From NCBI GenBank assembly GCA_014084085.1, contig NPFB01000067.1:44528-108527 (forward strand): 64,000 bases of DNA. Direction: 5' to 3'. Every line of letters begins with the position of its first letter. Position 1 is the first letter of the stretch. Position numbers and translations under genes: made by a program. Shown piece by piece: positions 51,901-61,600 of the stretch. Source of the stretch: Hondaea fermentalgiana (Eukaryota > Sar > Bigyra > Thraustochytrida > Thraustochytriidae). The notes beneath the pieces are model-generated. The model was not told the origin of the DNA and searched no databases. It saw nothing but the letters and a program-made list of their open reading frames with translations.

Positions 51901-53849
51901 CGCAAGTCTGTCTGCGCCTCAATCACTGCCACCAGACTCGCCACAGTGGCACGGCTATGCGCAAAAACAATGCAGCTTGTCTGCTGGCTGGCCTCTTCCA
52001 TGCGGCGAAAATGCGCAGTAAGAATCTCCAAGAGTTTGGCGACCTTTGGGTTGCAATCGGGGTCATCACGACGCAGACGAAGGTCGCCTAAAAAGCTACG
52101 AAAACGGTCCGTCTTGGCGATGCGCTCAAAGACCGCATTGATATTGGTCTTCGCCAAGGTTTGCTCAAAGTGGAAAAGCATCCCGGCCACGCCCTCCACT
52201 GCGAGATACTTGATGCCAGTCAGCAGCGTACTGAGTGCACCCAACTCAGCCGTGACGCGTCTAATAGCGGGCACAGGGGCCGTCGTACCGTTTTGATAGA
52301 GCCACGACCGCGCAGTGACAATCATTTCGGGAGATATTTTATGGACTGCGCGACGCAGCATAGGAGGGCAACAACTGCTCGCCTGGATGCTTAGGTAGAC
52401 GGGCTTTGCCAAATCATACAGCTTGGTCTCTACATCTTGCATGCCCCCACTTGACTTGACGTCGATAATTTGGATCAGTTTGTTGAATACGTAAGGCTTG
52501 ACATCCGGATCCATCTCCGCCTTATACTCAAGATTTGCCACGTGCAGATTATCCACAACCTCCTGGACGCGTGCCTTGTCGTTGCCGGGTGTCGCGCTGA
52601 GCGCAAGGATGCGAAAGTTTCGAGTCTTGGACCGAAGTTCTTTGATCAAGTTCGTGAAAGCATAGTTGCCCGTTGCACGGTGCGCTTCGTCAATTACCAC
52701 GCACACCACTTCTTCCATGGGGACGAGGCCCGTCTTGCAGTCGTTCTCTGCCGTCTGAGGTGTGCAGTAAAACAGTCGCTTTGTCTTCCAGTGCTCTTTA
52801 CGCTTTGAGGCCGCAATGTTGCCCATCATGCGCCCCGTCAGAGATTCGTCGATGCCGACAATTTTATGGCATGCCTCAACTTGCTGAGACACGAGTGGTT
52901 TGGTGGGTGCCACGAAAATGACCTTACCTGTCGGAAACCATCGCATTATATTGAACATGACCACTGCAGCGATAAAGGTTTTGCCAAGACCTGTAGGCAG
53001 GACGACAAGTGTATTTCGCAAAAGCGCGGCCCTTACAATGGAGAATTGGTACTCGCGCTTCGGATAAGATTCGCTCGTGGGATAGACCCAGGTCTTGATT
53101 GCCTCTGCATCATGCGGCATCTGCACTGCTGGCCCTGCGAACTCGTCAAAGCTGTCATTACCATCTTCGTCGTCGTTGTCATCATCTGGGCCGCGCGAGG
53201 CGAAAGACCAAGGAGTTTGCTTGTTGATGGAACCAAGAAACGAGGAACGCGCCTTCTTCTTGTTTACATGCTCACGAGGTCCCGCGTTTGCAAACGTGGC
53301 CTTACTTGTTGTCGAGCCACCACGACTCGGAGGCATCCTCGGGGGCGCAGATGCAGCTGCATTTCTGTAGTTAATGGGGAAGGAGCCGGCCTTTGATGCC
53401 CGAAGCCCGGGATCCTCGTCGAGATCGATTTCCACGACGGCAGACGACGATTTTGGCCGTGTTGCTGTCTTCGGGGCTGCCGTTGGCGTTGCTGCTGCGG
53501 AGACGCGTTTGGTGAAAAATTTGCTCGAGCTGCTTTTCGTGTTTGTAGCACTCGAGATTGACGCACTTTTGTTCGCTGGGGTTGCGGTTTGCGGTCTGCT
53601 GAGGCTCGACACCTTCGACACAGTTGCGCTTGCACTGGGTTTTCCACAAAACTCGCAAGCACGGCCATAACTCTGCGTGCTCGTGAACCCACAAGAGCAC
53701 TCGTTCGCATGCTTCGATGATACCCTTGATGCCAACGCAGGCGACTGAGACTTGTTGGGTTTGGGCTTCGCCTTGATTTGCGCGTGCGTACTCTCCACCT
53801 GTTCCAGCATTGCAAAGAGGTCTGGGTTTTCAAAGGGATCTGCGCTCAT
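45993..53849 (-). CDS. FANCM/Hef-type DNA helicase with PHD fingers and ERCC4-like C-terminus
   Basis: 2618 residues from ATG 53849 (ten codons further upstream only a TTG), no intron. An N-terminal four-cysteine motif (CSCGFTS, CEFCGK, about residues 51-69) is followed by a superfamily-2 helicase of FANCM/MPH1/Hef type: YPKREYQFSIVRAALLRNT, LPTGLGKT (about 284-291), VIDEAHRATGNYAF, LALSATPGN, then VATCIGEEGLDIGSVDLIV and QRFGRAGRKRSG. An acidic insertion sits inside the second RecA domain (about 675-740). A Tudor-like stretch is near 1260-1310 (VGDCVTIKRRPGRGFKPGG). Residues about 1530-1690 hold a PHD plus extended PHD (many CxxC and a WVHAACSWWNP core). The C-terminus (2360-2618) is ERCC4-like plus helix-hairpin-helix; nuclease residues look degenerate. 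Expected to remodel stalled replication forks and interstrand crosslinks. PHD and Tudor modules are not in animal FANCM. Confidence 0.88.
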   Translation of the reverse strand: MSADPFENPDLFAMLEQVESTHAQIKAKPKPNKSQSPALASRVSSKHANECSCGFTSTQSYGRACEFCGKPSASATVSKVSSLSRPQTATPANKSASISSATNTKSSSSKFFTKRVSAAATPTAAPKTATRPKSSSAVVEIDLDEDPGLRASKAGSFPINYRNAAASAPPRMPPSRGGSTTSKATFANAGPREHVNKKKARSSFLGSINKQTPWSFASRGPDDDNDDEDGNDSFDEFAGPAVQMPHDAEAIKTWVYPTSESYPKREYQFSIVRAALLRNTLVVLPTGLGKTFIAAVVMFNIMRWFPTGKVIFVAPTKPLVSQQVEACHKIVGIDESLTGRMMGNIAASKRKEHWKTKRLFYCTPQTAENDCKTGLVPMEEVVCVVIDEAHRATGNYAFTNLIKELRSKTRNFRILALSATPGNDKARVQEVVDNLHVANLEYKAEMDPDVKPYVFNKLIQIIDVKSSGGMQDVETKLYDLAKPVYLSIQASSCCPPMLRRAVHKISPEMIVTARSWLYQNGTTAPVPAIRRVTAELGALSTLLTGIKYLAVEGVAGMLFHFEQTLAKTNINAVFERIAKTDRFRSFLGDLRLRRDDPDCNPKVAKLLEILTAHFRRMEEASQQTSCIVFAHSRATVASLVAVIEAQTDLRVSPFVGQRSTTSAKEKSKMKMAKASAALADEIDDDDDDDDDIDAGENDENDDTGFLGNGGVENFGLPGQSRQSAATSKQGGKESVATKGQSQREQQAIINKFKAGALDILVATCIGEEGLDIGSVDLIVCFDSLKSPVRMVQRFGRAGRKRSGSVVLLVSHGKEKNDLTAGTERSNKIHRLLREKLGTLTLHRGSNPRMVPKGIVPQVEYKELEIGSFRASQVAGVTPKKRKSKGDDTEKSKKRIKNTWVELKTPLRPFSPRENKYYADFVQTSRKPAPDLFTFSLFNRRDKLILGSRRAAPSSSRSKAYERIKLYVDRRVWALSNEPCESPHPSVIDLDAAPNNAKEKETFDKLDRDASAKDQRNMGHDTTTTAETAEAAADVNLFDEEAFIGGDDYNDDDDVKVDKDDAAHMSCAPSRPPSMSTLPPKFNLDADSQEDFVVHELDNEQDRQEQQQQRQQQRRSRLSDDTRVPAQNSPKRLAKTLQENKDLAAERPQAAGPAQALEISRKPLQADKDVALTTSKSRKTPKSSSTHQEVKEGIVSASSATSRVSLDRPMPKSSIKSVVENDESSATRKRKSPTPKESGHAENKEMENAEMYKEREHWKPKFSVGDCVTIKRRPGRGFKPGGTARVTRVNKREQTYNLKYILEARSEKGVAEDQLVKGIEVDHVLTESSVKSPAHPVAQSGLEDWACGSARPRQAKVGKSYAEASTSPSQSRSESTGCTGPDASAGSPSISIVGTSPAEISQSPSKQGIETNISRQSASTPRLAVAVAEASPVAKEGGKENSVKFAAPPNKLAHSSVPAPAIVVPNMLNENNVSGDPGVTDIDVLKQGSISIADDSDSDDVASLFEEDIAMPPVAYRTTGCTRRGCPSDDICSCCGEPGSASRGKLLQCHGLRSCHVRVHARCVGTVVADAKTWKCAPCQRGSPVRSCFLCPNQNGALVLYKDRAWVHAACSWWNPQISLTLDRDGVLRDIDMSHRLSLHRHSCSFCGRRVGACVECDVDGCSFRFHASCARDAGATLTFRYCAFHVSKVGESRARVARDQSLGITTKAARVSKIPAEQDMRIANSTVKDRGSMPVAAPSSAKTHSLGVTKSPEKAPLIVGKEGLECNTRPKEVDDVLTCAKAGSLLRPAKPRPASLHGSAGETTKTSADPALPVAKDASDSGSYLMEEGLVPAEQHTRVSLVMDSLSKEKTKSSQAIGNGGASSQALGKGDVVPRALLASPHAAVTPSISVTPPPPPPSKTPVVAMPSPAPASIVTAASALSAKKVDDTELSAETPRIRAERPRLGALGLAPTVKESPAAEDVIAVDLSRSASPSSSKRVALMETQKIRERPSSVDSMRPKKLLKLRKGVTLKKKLKKKSSDRRNARFFEDEAEDSGGASSDENEDGADEDEDEDGNLKGLIDDSSQRSASRSDSDAAHSPDIYRRSLMESPHGLTGFGRRRFNMPIIDAHLRELNSRAIAGVNLESKNARSSKMGQVSSSASSPSSTSTSESANSVVLGGGGKRLRHHKVMEDSSQSQDFGPTPIKGKALDSSSEETPEARNEGKKFRQRKVLADSSQSQDFGPTPTKLETAQMGRRKVLADSPQSIHLGPTPRESVPQAEHVQSTKNVVAESAAMKEMVVEPDADVQEVSTRKADLSMNIESEPVSVPPSACNERAVIENSDNVPSGGSSSASLLDANTSVEKSSSRGPAQLVWADAHAKRRDITAVCRQMRHGRQFDVKMVRDFSLQGADFVLGSRVGVCILSQRRLMQLASAPPASSSSSSSSFQGKTTAGFGSARGHAQSGSQQQQVRCLLDELVVELLGSFCRPVLVVQHDEEDGVDLQTRSEDTFAEKFFRAYMQAQSWSRVQTVMTSSVDETVQLLQHMSTVEEREGFGLRALGLASEDISEAHMRVIKFIMLLPGANLAVARRLIAQNVGRTLQDVLETLKAKSVMEQVPGLSMQMAGLIVTSLLRRSK

Positions 53850-55065
53850 CTTGGCCTCCGCAAGCCCCGACAGAGCCAACGCAGTAGTCTCCCCGTCTGC
53901 TCTCGCGCGCTGGAGCGCGAGATGGAGCGTGAGCTCGCGCTCTCACTCCAACGGGGCCTCTGTTGATTTGCAAAATCCTCGACGTGCCCAACCACCGCCG
54001 AGGGATCCCGCGCCGAGCGGCGCTGGAGGCGCGCGCACACGCGGCGCGAGGATGCCACAAGAGGACGTGGCGTCCGGAGCCTACACGGGTCGGTCGTGCA
54101 GGCCAGGCGGAGCGCCGCGGCTCGCGAGCCAGACTCCTGGCGGTCGCGGGTCTGTCTCCGCCGTCTGGCAAAGAAAGCAACGCAAAGGAGCAAATCGATT
54201 TTGAATTTTCGAGCTCCAAGGTGAACGTGCGTTGCGCACACCGCGGACGAGAACGAGGCCTAGCTGCCATGAGGAGAGCCAATGAGGGAGAGGGTGGCCG
54301 GCCTTCCGAGTCGATTTTCTTTCCTTTTTACTTGCAAATGAATGAATGATGTAGTGTCCCAAATAAGATTTGGGGGGCATTCTCATTCTCAGATGAGTTG
54401 CTGTACAAGGGACGCTGTGGTTGACTTGGTGTGAAGTAGTGACAGAAATTCGTCGTTCGTGCAAACTTGGTCTAGGGTCTAGTTCGAAACGAGCTTGTCC
54501 AACAGTCCTTGCATACTACGATGATTTGATTATTCTTTGTCTCTCCGTCTCACTGTCTATAAGTCAGACAAGTTAAAAGTCTTTGTCGGCAATAGCAAAA
54601 CAAATACCAATCTTCTCGCGTCGCGACCAGATGAACCTAATAACAACATCGCACGATGATAATCTTCTTCGACCCCGGCGGCAAAGGGTCCTCTCGGCGT
54701 AGCTATCTCTGCTCGACGGCGTCGTCCCTGCAATATGCGATTTCTTGCGCACTGCCTGATCAAGGCTTCTTCTCACTGGGAGAGCCAGGGCTCAGCTGAG
54801 CTGCCTTGGGCTCGGAGGGTCTCTCAAAATTCGTAACGGCTGGCAAACACAGATCACAGCAACAGCAACTCGGACGAATCGCGACCTTGCTCGCGCGCGC
54901 GTTCGAGGCACGGCAGCGTTGAGCCCGGCACGAGCAGGAGAGAAACTCTGCGGCCGCTCGTCTTGAATAGGTCTCGCGAGGAAGAAGACGACGGTGACGA
55001 CGGCGGCGACGGTGGTCACTACTAGAGAAGAACAGGCTTCTGCGTGGTGATTGCACCGTGCAACG
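53850..55065. promoter_or_regulatory. Shared upstream region, FANCM-like and coiled-coil genes
   Basis: 1.2 kb between divergent starts. An AGGCCTAG occurs at 54256-54263. Stretches near 54340-54620 are A/T-richer than the rest. No further gene recognised. Confidence 0.45.
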
Positions 55066-55974
55066 ATGACAGATGTGGAGCCGCGTGGGCTCCTGGCGCG
55101 CGCAGAAGCGACGCTGCGCCGTAGCCGCGGCCTCGAGGACGACCTTACCGGCGAGGCAGACCCCGACTCAGGCACGGTCGGCGTACGTAAGTCCCCAGAG
55201 TCGTTGACAAGGCTCGTGAATGCGCTGCGCGCCCCAGAACTTGAGGCCCACCGTGAGCTCTTCGAGGACCTCTTCGAGCTGGCCGTTCTAGACGTACGAA
55301 AGTTCGAGTCTGCCGTTCTCAGTGAAAGCGAGAACTTGCGCCGCGAAAACGCAGAGCTACGCCGCGAACGCGACGAGGCCCAAGCGCAGCTTCTTGCTCT
55401 GACCGATCGCCAAACACGAGTTGGAAAGCGCGAGAAGCGCGTAAGGGCTCTGGAGCGAAAACTTGACGCAGAGGCCAGGAGACTTCAGGCTACCGAGACG
55501 CGCCTCAAACGCTCGGCGTCCCGCGTATTGCCGCCAAATCCGGACGATTCGGGCGCTCTCCGCTCAAGTCTCTTTGCGTACATGCGGGACTGTGAGGGCC
55601 TCGTCGGCAAGCCACAAGACGCGGTCCAGGTCCGCACGGGCCTCAACGAAAGCACAAACTCGCACACTGTCCAGGGCGCACTTAAACGGCACTTTCAAGG
55701 GGTTGAAGCAGCCTTTAATCAGCTCATTCGCAGTTATCAAGACGAAATCGCGGCCATGTCGGACAACACCGCGCGACCGAGCAACGGTGCCTCGGCGGCT
55801 GCACGAATGCGCGAGCGCAAGGCGCAACGCGAAAAGGACACCCTTCTGCAGGCCATGCAGACCATCAACAGTCTTGCGGAGGGCCTGGTACAACATCCGG
55901 ACCTGCAAGCCAACACAGAGGTGGAAATGATCCGACGAATCGCACAAGGCGCACAGGAAAGTCCTATTATCTGA
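55066..55974 (+). CDS. Coiled-coil protein of unknown function
   Basis: 302 residues from ATG 55066 (the upstream codon in frame is only a TTG). Residues about 85-155 are a long charged coiled coil (SESENLRRENAELRRERDEA, then RVRALERKLDAEARRLQATE). The C-terminal half is helical, with RSSLFAYMRDCEGLVGKPQD and HFQGVEAAFNQLIRSYQDEI. It has no membrane segment and no recognised enzyme motif. The tail reaches 90 bases from the convergent kinesin stop codon. The codon use and charge pattern look like a real protein. I do not recognise the family; a cytoskeletal or centrosomal adaptor is possible, but this is only a guess from the coil. Confidence 0.7.
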   Translation: MTDVEPRGLLARAEATLRRSRGLEDDLTGEADPDSGTVGVRKSPESLTRLVNALRAPELEAHRELFEDLFELAVLDVRKFESAVLSESENLRRENAELRRERDEAQAQLLALTDRQTRVGKREKRVRALERKLDAEARRLQATETRLKRSASRVLPPNPDDSGALRSSLFAYMRDCEGLVGKPQDAVQVRTGLNESTNSHTVQGALKRHFQGVEAAFNQLIRSYQDEIAAMSDNTARPSNGASAAARMRERKAQREKDTLLQAMQTINSLAEGLVQHPDLQANTEVEMIRRIAQGAQESPII

Positions 55975-56064
55975 CCGCTTTGGGGCATGTATAAATCCAG
56001 ACACATATCTCGAGTAAATCACCAGCTACAGTTGCATGTCGCTTCCATCATTAAAATTGCTCAG

Positions 56065-58431
56065 TCATGCAGACGGAATGAGCCATTCCTCAAAAGCGCA
56101 CGCGGCCCGCTGCCGGCAGCTCTTGACAGCTTGCGTGGCAAAGGCAATTTCCGACTTGACCTCCTTGAGAGCGTCGGTCTGGAGACGGTACTCAGCCTTT
56201 TGGGCGCGCAATGTCTCAATAAGCTCGTGAGACGGAGCCCCTTCTTCGGCGTGCACACGCTGCAAGCTCTCATCGAGCGAAGCTTTGGCAGCTTTGACAT
56301 GTTCCTTGATTGTGCGAGACCGCGCTTTCATCTCAACGAGACCACGCTTTGCGTCTTCGAGCGCAGAAAACAGGGGTGCACCGACCTTGCCATCCATCTT
56401 GAATGTTGCAAAGAGTTTTTCTCTTTCCGCAGCGTCCATTTCCTCTGAGACACTGGGATCTGCGACGCTCGCCGGAGAGCCTTCATTGGCGCCCTCGCTC
56501 AGTCCTCGGCGCCGAAATACGTCCTTTCCCTCTCTGGCATCCTTGCGTTCTTCATGCTCGTCATCGCCTTCTTCACGGGCACTACTATTGCGACCATGCG
56601 AACCCTCTTGTCCATCATGCTTGCGCGGTCGTGGTCCGGGACGCGGACGCGACGACCTTGGATGCCCACACACAGGTGGTCGCGGGGTAGGCGACTTGGA
56701 TAAGCCTCGTTTCGACTTGCTCGAGTCTAGTGTTTCCGGCGCCAGCTCACAAGAAGTCTCTGCGTGCGGCGCTCGCGCGGATATCCGATACTGTGCCAGA
56801 GCTCGTTCTGCACTTTCGCGCGCATCATTCGCAGCGAGTGTGTTCTCGCGCGCAAGCTCTAAGATTGTAAAAACATGGCGAAGACCCTGAATCCCAAGCT
56901 TGTGCGCATCCCCGTGCTTCATGAACTGCGCAACGTCATTTCGAAAGGTGGAAATGGCTTCTTTGCTGAACGGAGCATGCTGATAATTTGAAACCTCATA
57001 AAAAGCATCCCGAAGGGCCAGCTCTTCGCGAAGCATGCGAATCTCGTCCTTGTACGCCTGCACGACTTTAGCTCCAGCGCCGTTGGGCCCTTCCAGATCG
57101 CTGCCCATATTGTTGCGGACAGGTACGTTTTTTACGCGCATCATTCGCGTGGCAAACTTGAGCGTTGCCAGAGTCTGCTCGGCATGACTAACTGCTGGCC
57201 ACACGCAGGCAATCAGGAGACTCTTGCAGTTACCACCAAGGGAGTCTTGCAAAAAGTGGGTCAACAGACTCTGTCGATAGGGAATGTGTTCGCGCCGTTT
57301 GTCGCCGAGAGCAACAACGACCTGCTCCAGAAATGAGAGCGACTTGTTGATTGCTTTTGCCTCTTGCAAGACCGAACCAAGCGAATTGGTCTTCAGAACT
57401 CTTTCTGAGCCGGCCAGGTCGACGAGGTGTAGTTTTGCGCTCGTGACGCGCTCACGCATAATTCCTGTCTCTGACTCTGCTTCGGAGAACCGGCGCTCCA
57501 CCCATAGCGTGACAATACAATGCGACCGTGTTGAAGAATAGTTGAGTTCGTGGGAAGCAATGGCTCTGTTCATGTCGCCTTCAAAGAGACACGTCAGAGC
57601 CTCCTCCTCTGATCGCACCGTGCGTCGACTTAGACCGAGAAGCGTCGTTCCCTCTTGCGCATGAGTCGCAAATTGAAAGCTCGACCGGAGCATCTGTTTT
57701 GAAGTGCTCCGCGGCCGATTGCGCGAGGAGATGTCGCGCTCCATGGCAGCTCTGTCGATTTCGTCTGGCTCGTCTTCGTCATCGTCGCTGCCTCCGTGAT
57801 TATTTCCTGCTTTTGCGCGACGCTTTGAAGAGGCTGTTTGTCCATCGCTCTCGGCATCGGTTGATAAAAGGTCGTAGCATTGCTCCTTGTAAATTTCGAG
57901 ATACGACATGCGAATTGTATAGACAGCATCAGCAGCACTTTCGACGGCGCGGAAAAGTGCTGTGATCGATCGAGCCGCGAGCCCGCGCGTATGTGGATCT
58001 GCGTTGCCTGGTTTGCCCATCATGGTGAAGGTTTTTCCTGCACCCGTTTGACCATATGCAAAGATTGTGCCATTGTAGCCGTGTAAAACGCCATCAAGCA
58101 AGGGCGGGACGCTACCCTCGAAGACGTCTTCCTGCGTTGCGTCAGGGGCGAAGACACCGTCAAACTTAAAGGCCCACCTTTCTTCGCCGGCATCAACCTT
58201 GCCATGGGCGTGTCGCGGATCGCGCTTGACACGCACGTTAACGTTCTTTTGCGCGGGCTCCAGCGTCAGGGCTGCACGCGCGTCGGGAGGACATTCAGGC
58301 GTCAATGCAGACACCTCGGACGCGTCGACTGGTCGAGGTCGCACCAACACGCGCACGCGTTGCGTTTTACGGTCAGCGTTCGCGCCTGCGCTACTCGCTG
58401 GCGTCCTCGGTAGCGCTGCTGCAGACGCCAT
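56065..58431 (-). CDS. Kinesin-9 family motor (KIF9/KIF6-like)
   Basis: 788 residues from ATG 58431; the frame upstream reaches only a GTG. The motor domain covers about residues 25-450: AYGQTGAGKTFTMMG (P-loop about 127-134), SSTRSHCIVTLW (switch I), LVDLAGSERVLKTNS (switch II). LFEGDMNRAIASHELNYSS matches the kinesin-9 pattern LFEGxTNRxIAxxxMNxxSSRSH, and the C-terminal FATFKMDGKVGAPLFSALEDAK stretch matches the conserved kinesin-9 tail helix. A charged insertion (about residues 200-253, SDDDEDEPDEID) follows YDLLS in the motor. Kinesin-9 motors act in flagella and central-pair function in other protists. A basic, Pro/Arg-rich hinge (about 585-625) precedes the tail. Confidence 0.9.
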   Translation of the reverse strand: MASAAALPRTPASSAGANADRKTQRVRVLVRPRPVDASEVSALTPECPPDARAALTLEPAQKNVNVRVKRDPRHAHGKVDAGEERWAFKFDGVFAPDATQEDVFEGSVPPLLDGVLHGYNGTIFAYGQTGAGKTFTMMGKPGNADPHTRGLAARSITALFRAVESAADAVYTIRMSYLEIYKEQCYDLLSTDAESDGQTASSKRRAKAGNNHGGSDDDEDEPDEIDRAAMERDISSRNRPRSTSKQMLRSSFQFATHAQEGTTLLGLSRRTVRSEEEALTCLFEGDMNRAIASHELNYSSTRSHCIVTLWVERRFSEAESETGIMRERVTSAKLHLVDLAGSERVLKTNSLGSVLQEAKAINKSLSFLEQVVVALGDKRREHIPYRQSLLTHFLQDSLGGNCKSLLIACVWPAVSHAEQTLATLKFATRMMRVKNVPVRNNMGSDLEGPNGAGAKVVQAYKDEIRMLREELALRDAFYEVSNYQHAPFSKEAISTFRNDVAQFMKHGDAHKLGIQGLRHVFTILELARENTLAANDARESAERALAQYRISARAPHAETSCELAPETLDSSKSKRGLSKSPTPRPPVCGHPRSSRPRPGPRPRKHDGQEGSHGRNSSAREEGDDEHEERKDAREGKDVFRRRGLSEGANEGSPASVADPSVSEEMDAAEREKLFATFKMDGKVGAPLFSALEDAKRGLVEMKARSRTIKEHVKAAKASLDESLQRVHAEEGAPSHELIETLRAQKAEYRLQTDALKEVKSEIAFATQAVKSCRQRAACAFEEWLIPSA

Positions 58432-58615
58432 CGGCTTAGTAATGCGTGCGATCGTAATCTGCCTCACACGGCGACGCGAGCGCTAGCATCGACCAAGGCG
58501 CGCGGACTCACTCCCTTTCCGCTGCCGTGCCAGACTTGGCAAAGTCATTTGCGAAACCCCAAAACTTGTAACGGCATTAATTTTTACTTTTTACTGTGAG
58601 ACAATCTGATGAGGC

Positions 58616-61600
58616 CTATTGGCCCAGATTCTCAATGCTGTGACTCCCCGCGGCAGCCGCAAAGTCGCGCAGACGGCACATCTCGGCCCAACCGCGCTGT
58701 ACAACTGGGTCAATGAGCGCCCGAGGTGAAACCTCTGTCAAATTCTCTCCCGCAAGAACGATTGTACGGTATCGCGCACGGGAAATGGCCACGTTGAGTC
58801 GACGCTCATCAAAGATAAAGGTTGCTTCTCTCGCAATGGCTCTATGAGATTGAATTCCGTAGAGCACGAGGACCAGATCAAAGGTCTGGCCCTGAGCCTT
58901 CTCGACTGTGTCCACGCGAATGGCCGCGGCTTCTTCCGCGCTAAAATGGCTTGCAATAGCACGTCTCATTGCGCGGCGTTGCGTATGGTGTGGCGTTACA
59001 ACCAAAACTGTCAATGTCCACGAAGGGTCAGATGAGGAAGATGAAGAAGATGCAGACGAGGAGGATGCAGACTTGTAATTTGCTTGATAGCTGCGAATCA
59101 CATCCATAGCGAAAGCAGCCTCTTTGTCCAAAAGATCCGAGGAGCTAACCCTTTCGAGAGGCCATTTCAGCTCGACAAAGCGCAAACCTATTGTTGGATC
59201 TTGTAGCAGAGGATGCAGCGTATCAGCTTTTCCAAGCTGACTAATCTTTAAGCTTTCGCGTCGGTGCGATCCAACAACTTGGTAATCTGACCCATACGGA
59301 CCGTGCAAAAGTTTGCCCATTGCCGTATTCATGCGAAGATTCTCCAACAATTTTGTCGCGAGTTTCTTGCCAATGGCGTCTTCAACGCCTTGGGATATGC
59401 ATGTATCCAAGAAAGACCGCGCCGCGGGGCCATCGAGCTCATCCACGGGCCCAAGCTGTTTGTGGTCCCCTACCACAACAAGACGGCCCCATTCCGGGTG
59501 CAAGGCGCGCAAGCCTATTGCAGCATGTGCCTCGTGCATTTGCGACGCTTCGTCAATGAGGAGAAGAGTCGCAAAACCTGGGGTCGCTACGCAATCGTTA
59601 CGATTCTCTTTTATTCCAGGACACTTGAAGAGTTGCCAGGGCGTAGTACCGAGAATCGTCATGTCATAATTTCCCCAAAGTTTGGCTTTTACGTTTCCAG
59701 GTTCCACAGTCGCGAATCCGCCGTCCTCGCCCTGCTCGCTGTTGCTTGCAATCTGTCGAATACACACGCGCTTCAAACCGAATGTTTGGCACGCTTCCCT
59801 GATGTGACTCAGACATGTATTGATCGCGCTATTCGTGCTCGCCATGACAATGGCGACGCGAGGTGCTGGAGTGTCAGTATTGAGGATCTCCAACACGACG
59901 CGTGCTGCCGTGAACGTCTTACCGCTTCCCGGTGGCCCCCAAATCACTTGCATACGTCGTTGCAAACAGTTCTCGACAGCCATGCGCTGCGATGCATGCA
60001 GACCGTCGAAAAATTGACGCTTCTTATTCACCTTCAAATCTAACCGGGGCATTGACGCCTCCCACTGAGCAGGGTTTTTGCACAGGGTTATGAATCCGGC
60101 AGGATCGCCACGCGAGAGTGCCTCAAGTTCTTGAATAAGCCTTTTGCAAGCAAAGTTGACGCACCTCTTGACTAAGAAGTAGACATGGTCCTTTTCCGGC
60201 CAGCGTTCTTGGCCTTGCACTCCAGAGGCCATGACGCCGCGTATTTGGACGAGGATAGTTTGAGGATTCGTCGTTCTATTTGTGCTTTGCAGAGATGCCA
60301 CGCCGTGCGAAAACGGAATTGAATCGGGGAACGTGTCCATGAAGTCGATATCGTCCGTAAGGAGAAGCTGTTTCCATGCGATGGGTGTTGCAGGCACAAG
60401 ATACCACTGGGGAAATGTGTCTCCGGTAGCAAGCTTGCTTGCTAGATCCGCTGTGACGTCGCCGTCAGCGCGAAAGGTGCAGTTTTTACTTAGCGCCTTG
60501 TAAGTGCCAGCAACCTTTTTGTTTTCCCCAGTTGAGACTAGCTTGAAGATCTTTCCTTCAAGCGGAAGCTCCTCCATTGGAAGTGAGGAGCGTATTTCGT
60601 GTTGGCGCCTTGCTGCTGCCAGCGCGCGCAACTGTTCCTTTGTTGCGGCCCTGACAAGGCTCTCTTGAGAAAGCGCAAGGATCCTTGAGACCGCAAAAGG
60701 TGGCGGCGAAGGAAGAGCACAGAGTTGTTTATGGGCACGAACCATGATGTGGACCTTTGTAACGAGCTCGCACAGGTGATTGGCGCGGCGCATCAAGAGA
60801 TTGTCGATGCCATTCTCGGTGCCTTGCGACCACATGTCTTGCATTTCCTGATTGGAGAAAACCCTCCCTGTCGCCCGAGAACTGCTGCTGACCATTGTTC
60901 GCACACAGTCTGCCAACGTATAGAAGCCAGGGATAGGAAGGACAAAGTGCTTGGCCAAAAAGGGCCTGAGGAAGCACACTCGATTTGCTCGAGACGCTCG
61001 GATCGAGTCCAAGTACGCGCTTTCAGCTTCTTGAATCTCGCTTCGCAAATCTGTTTCCGATATGAATGAAAAGTCCTTTGCAAGATCTACCTTATCGAAG
61101 AAAAGAAGAGCCTCGACAAGATAGACTGCTTGTGCGAGGCCTTCTTTGTTGAGCCCCCCTGAAGATTTGGCATGTTTCTCGGTCAGCCATTTAGGAAGAA
61201 GCCCAGGGGGATTTGCTTGCGAAAGTCGAGCAGCCAGCTGCGCAACTTTCATGCTTTTGAAATGGGATATCTTTGGTATTTGAGCCGCCCCAAAGAGGTC
61301 GACAGTGTATGGGAGATCCTCAAGCATGCTCCGATCTCCGATGGACCAAGCCAGGAGACTTGCGCGTTTGCTGAGCATATCTGCTTCCTCTTCTTCACTT
61401 GCTGCGTTCTCGTTGCAGCTCCTTGCTCGCTGCGCTTCGGAAACCGCCACCTTGACGAGAATTTGCGTGAAAAGCGAGAGCGCTGGCGAGTCCCAAGCAA
61501 CGCATGCGAGAGGTTTGCTCTCGTGGAGGCTTGGCTGCAGCATCTTGAACAAGGCATTCACAAAGGCAGACATTGAGTCGCTATTGTCTGGCCCAGAAGA

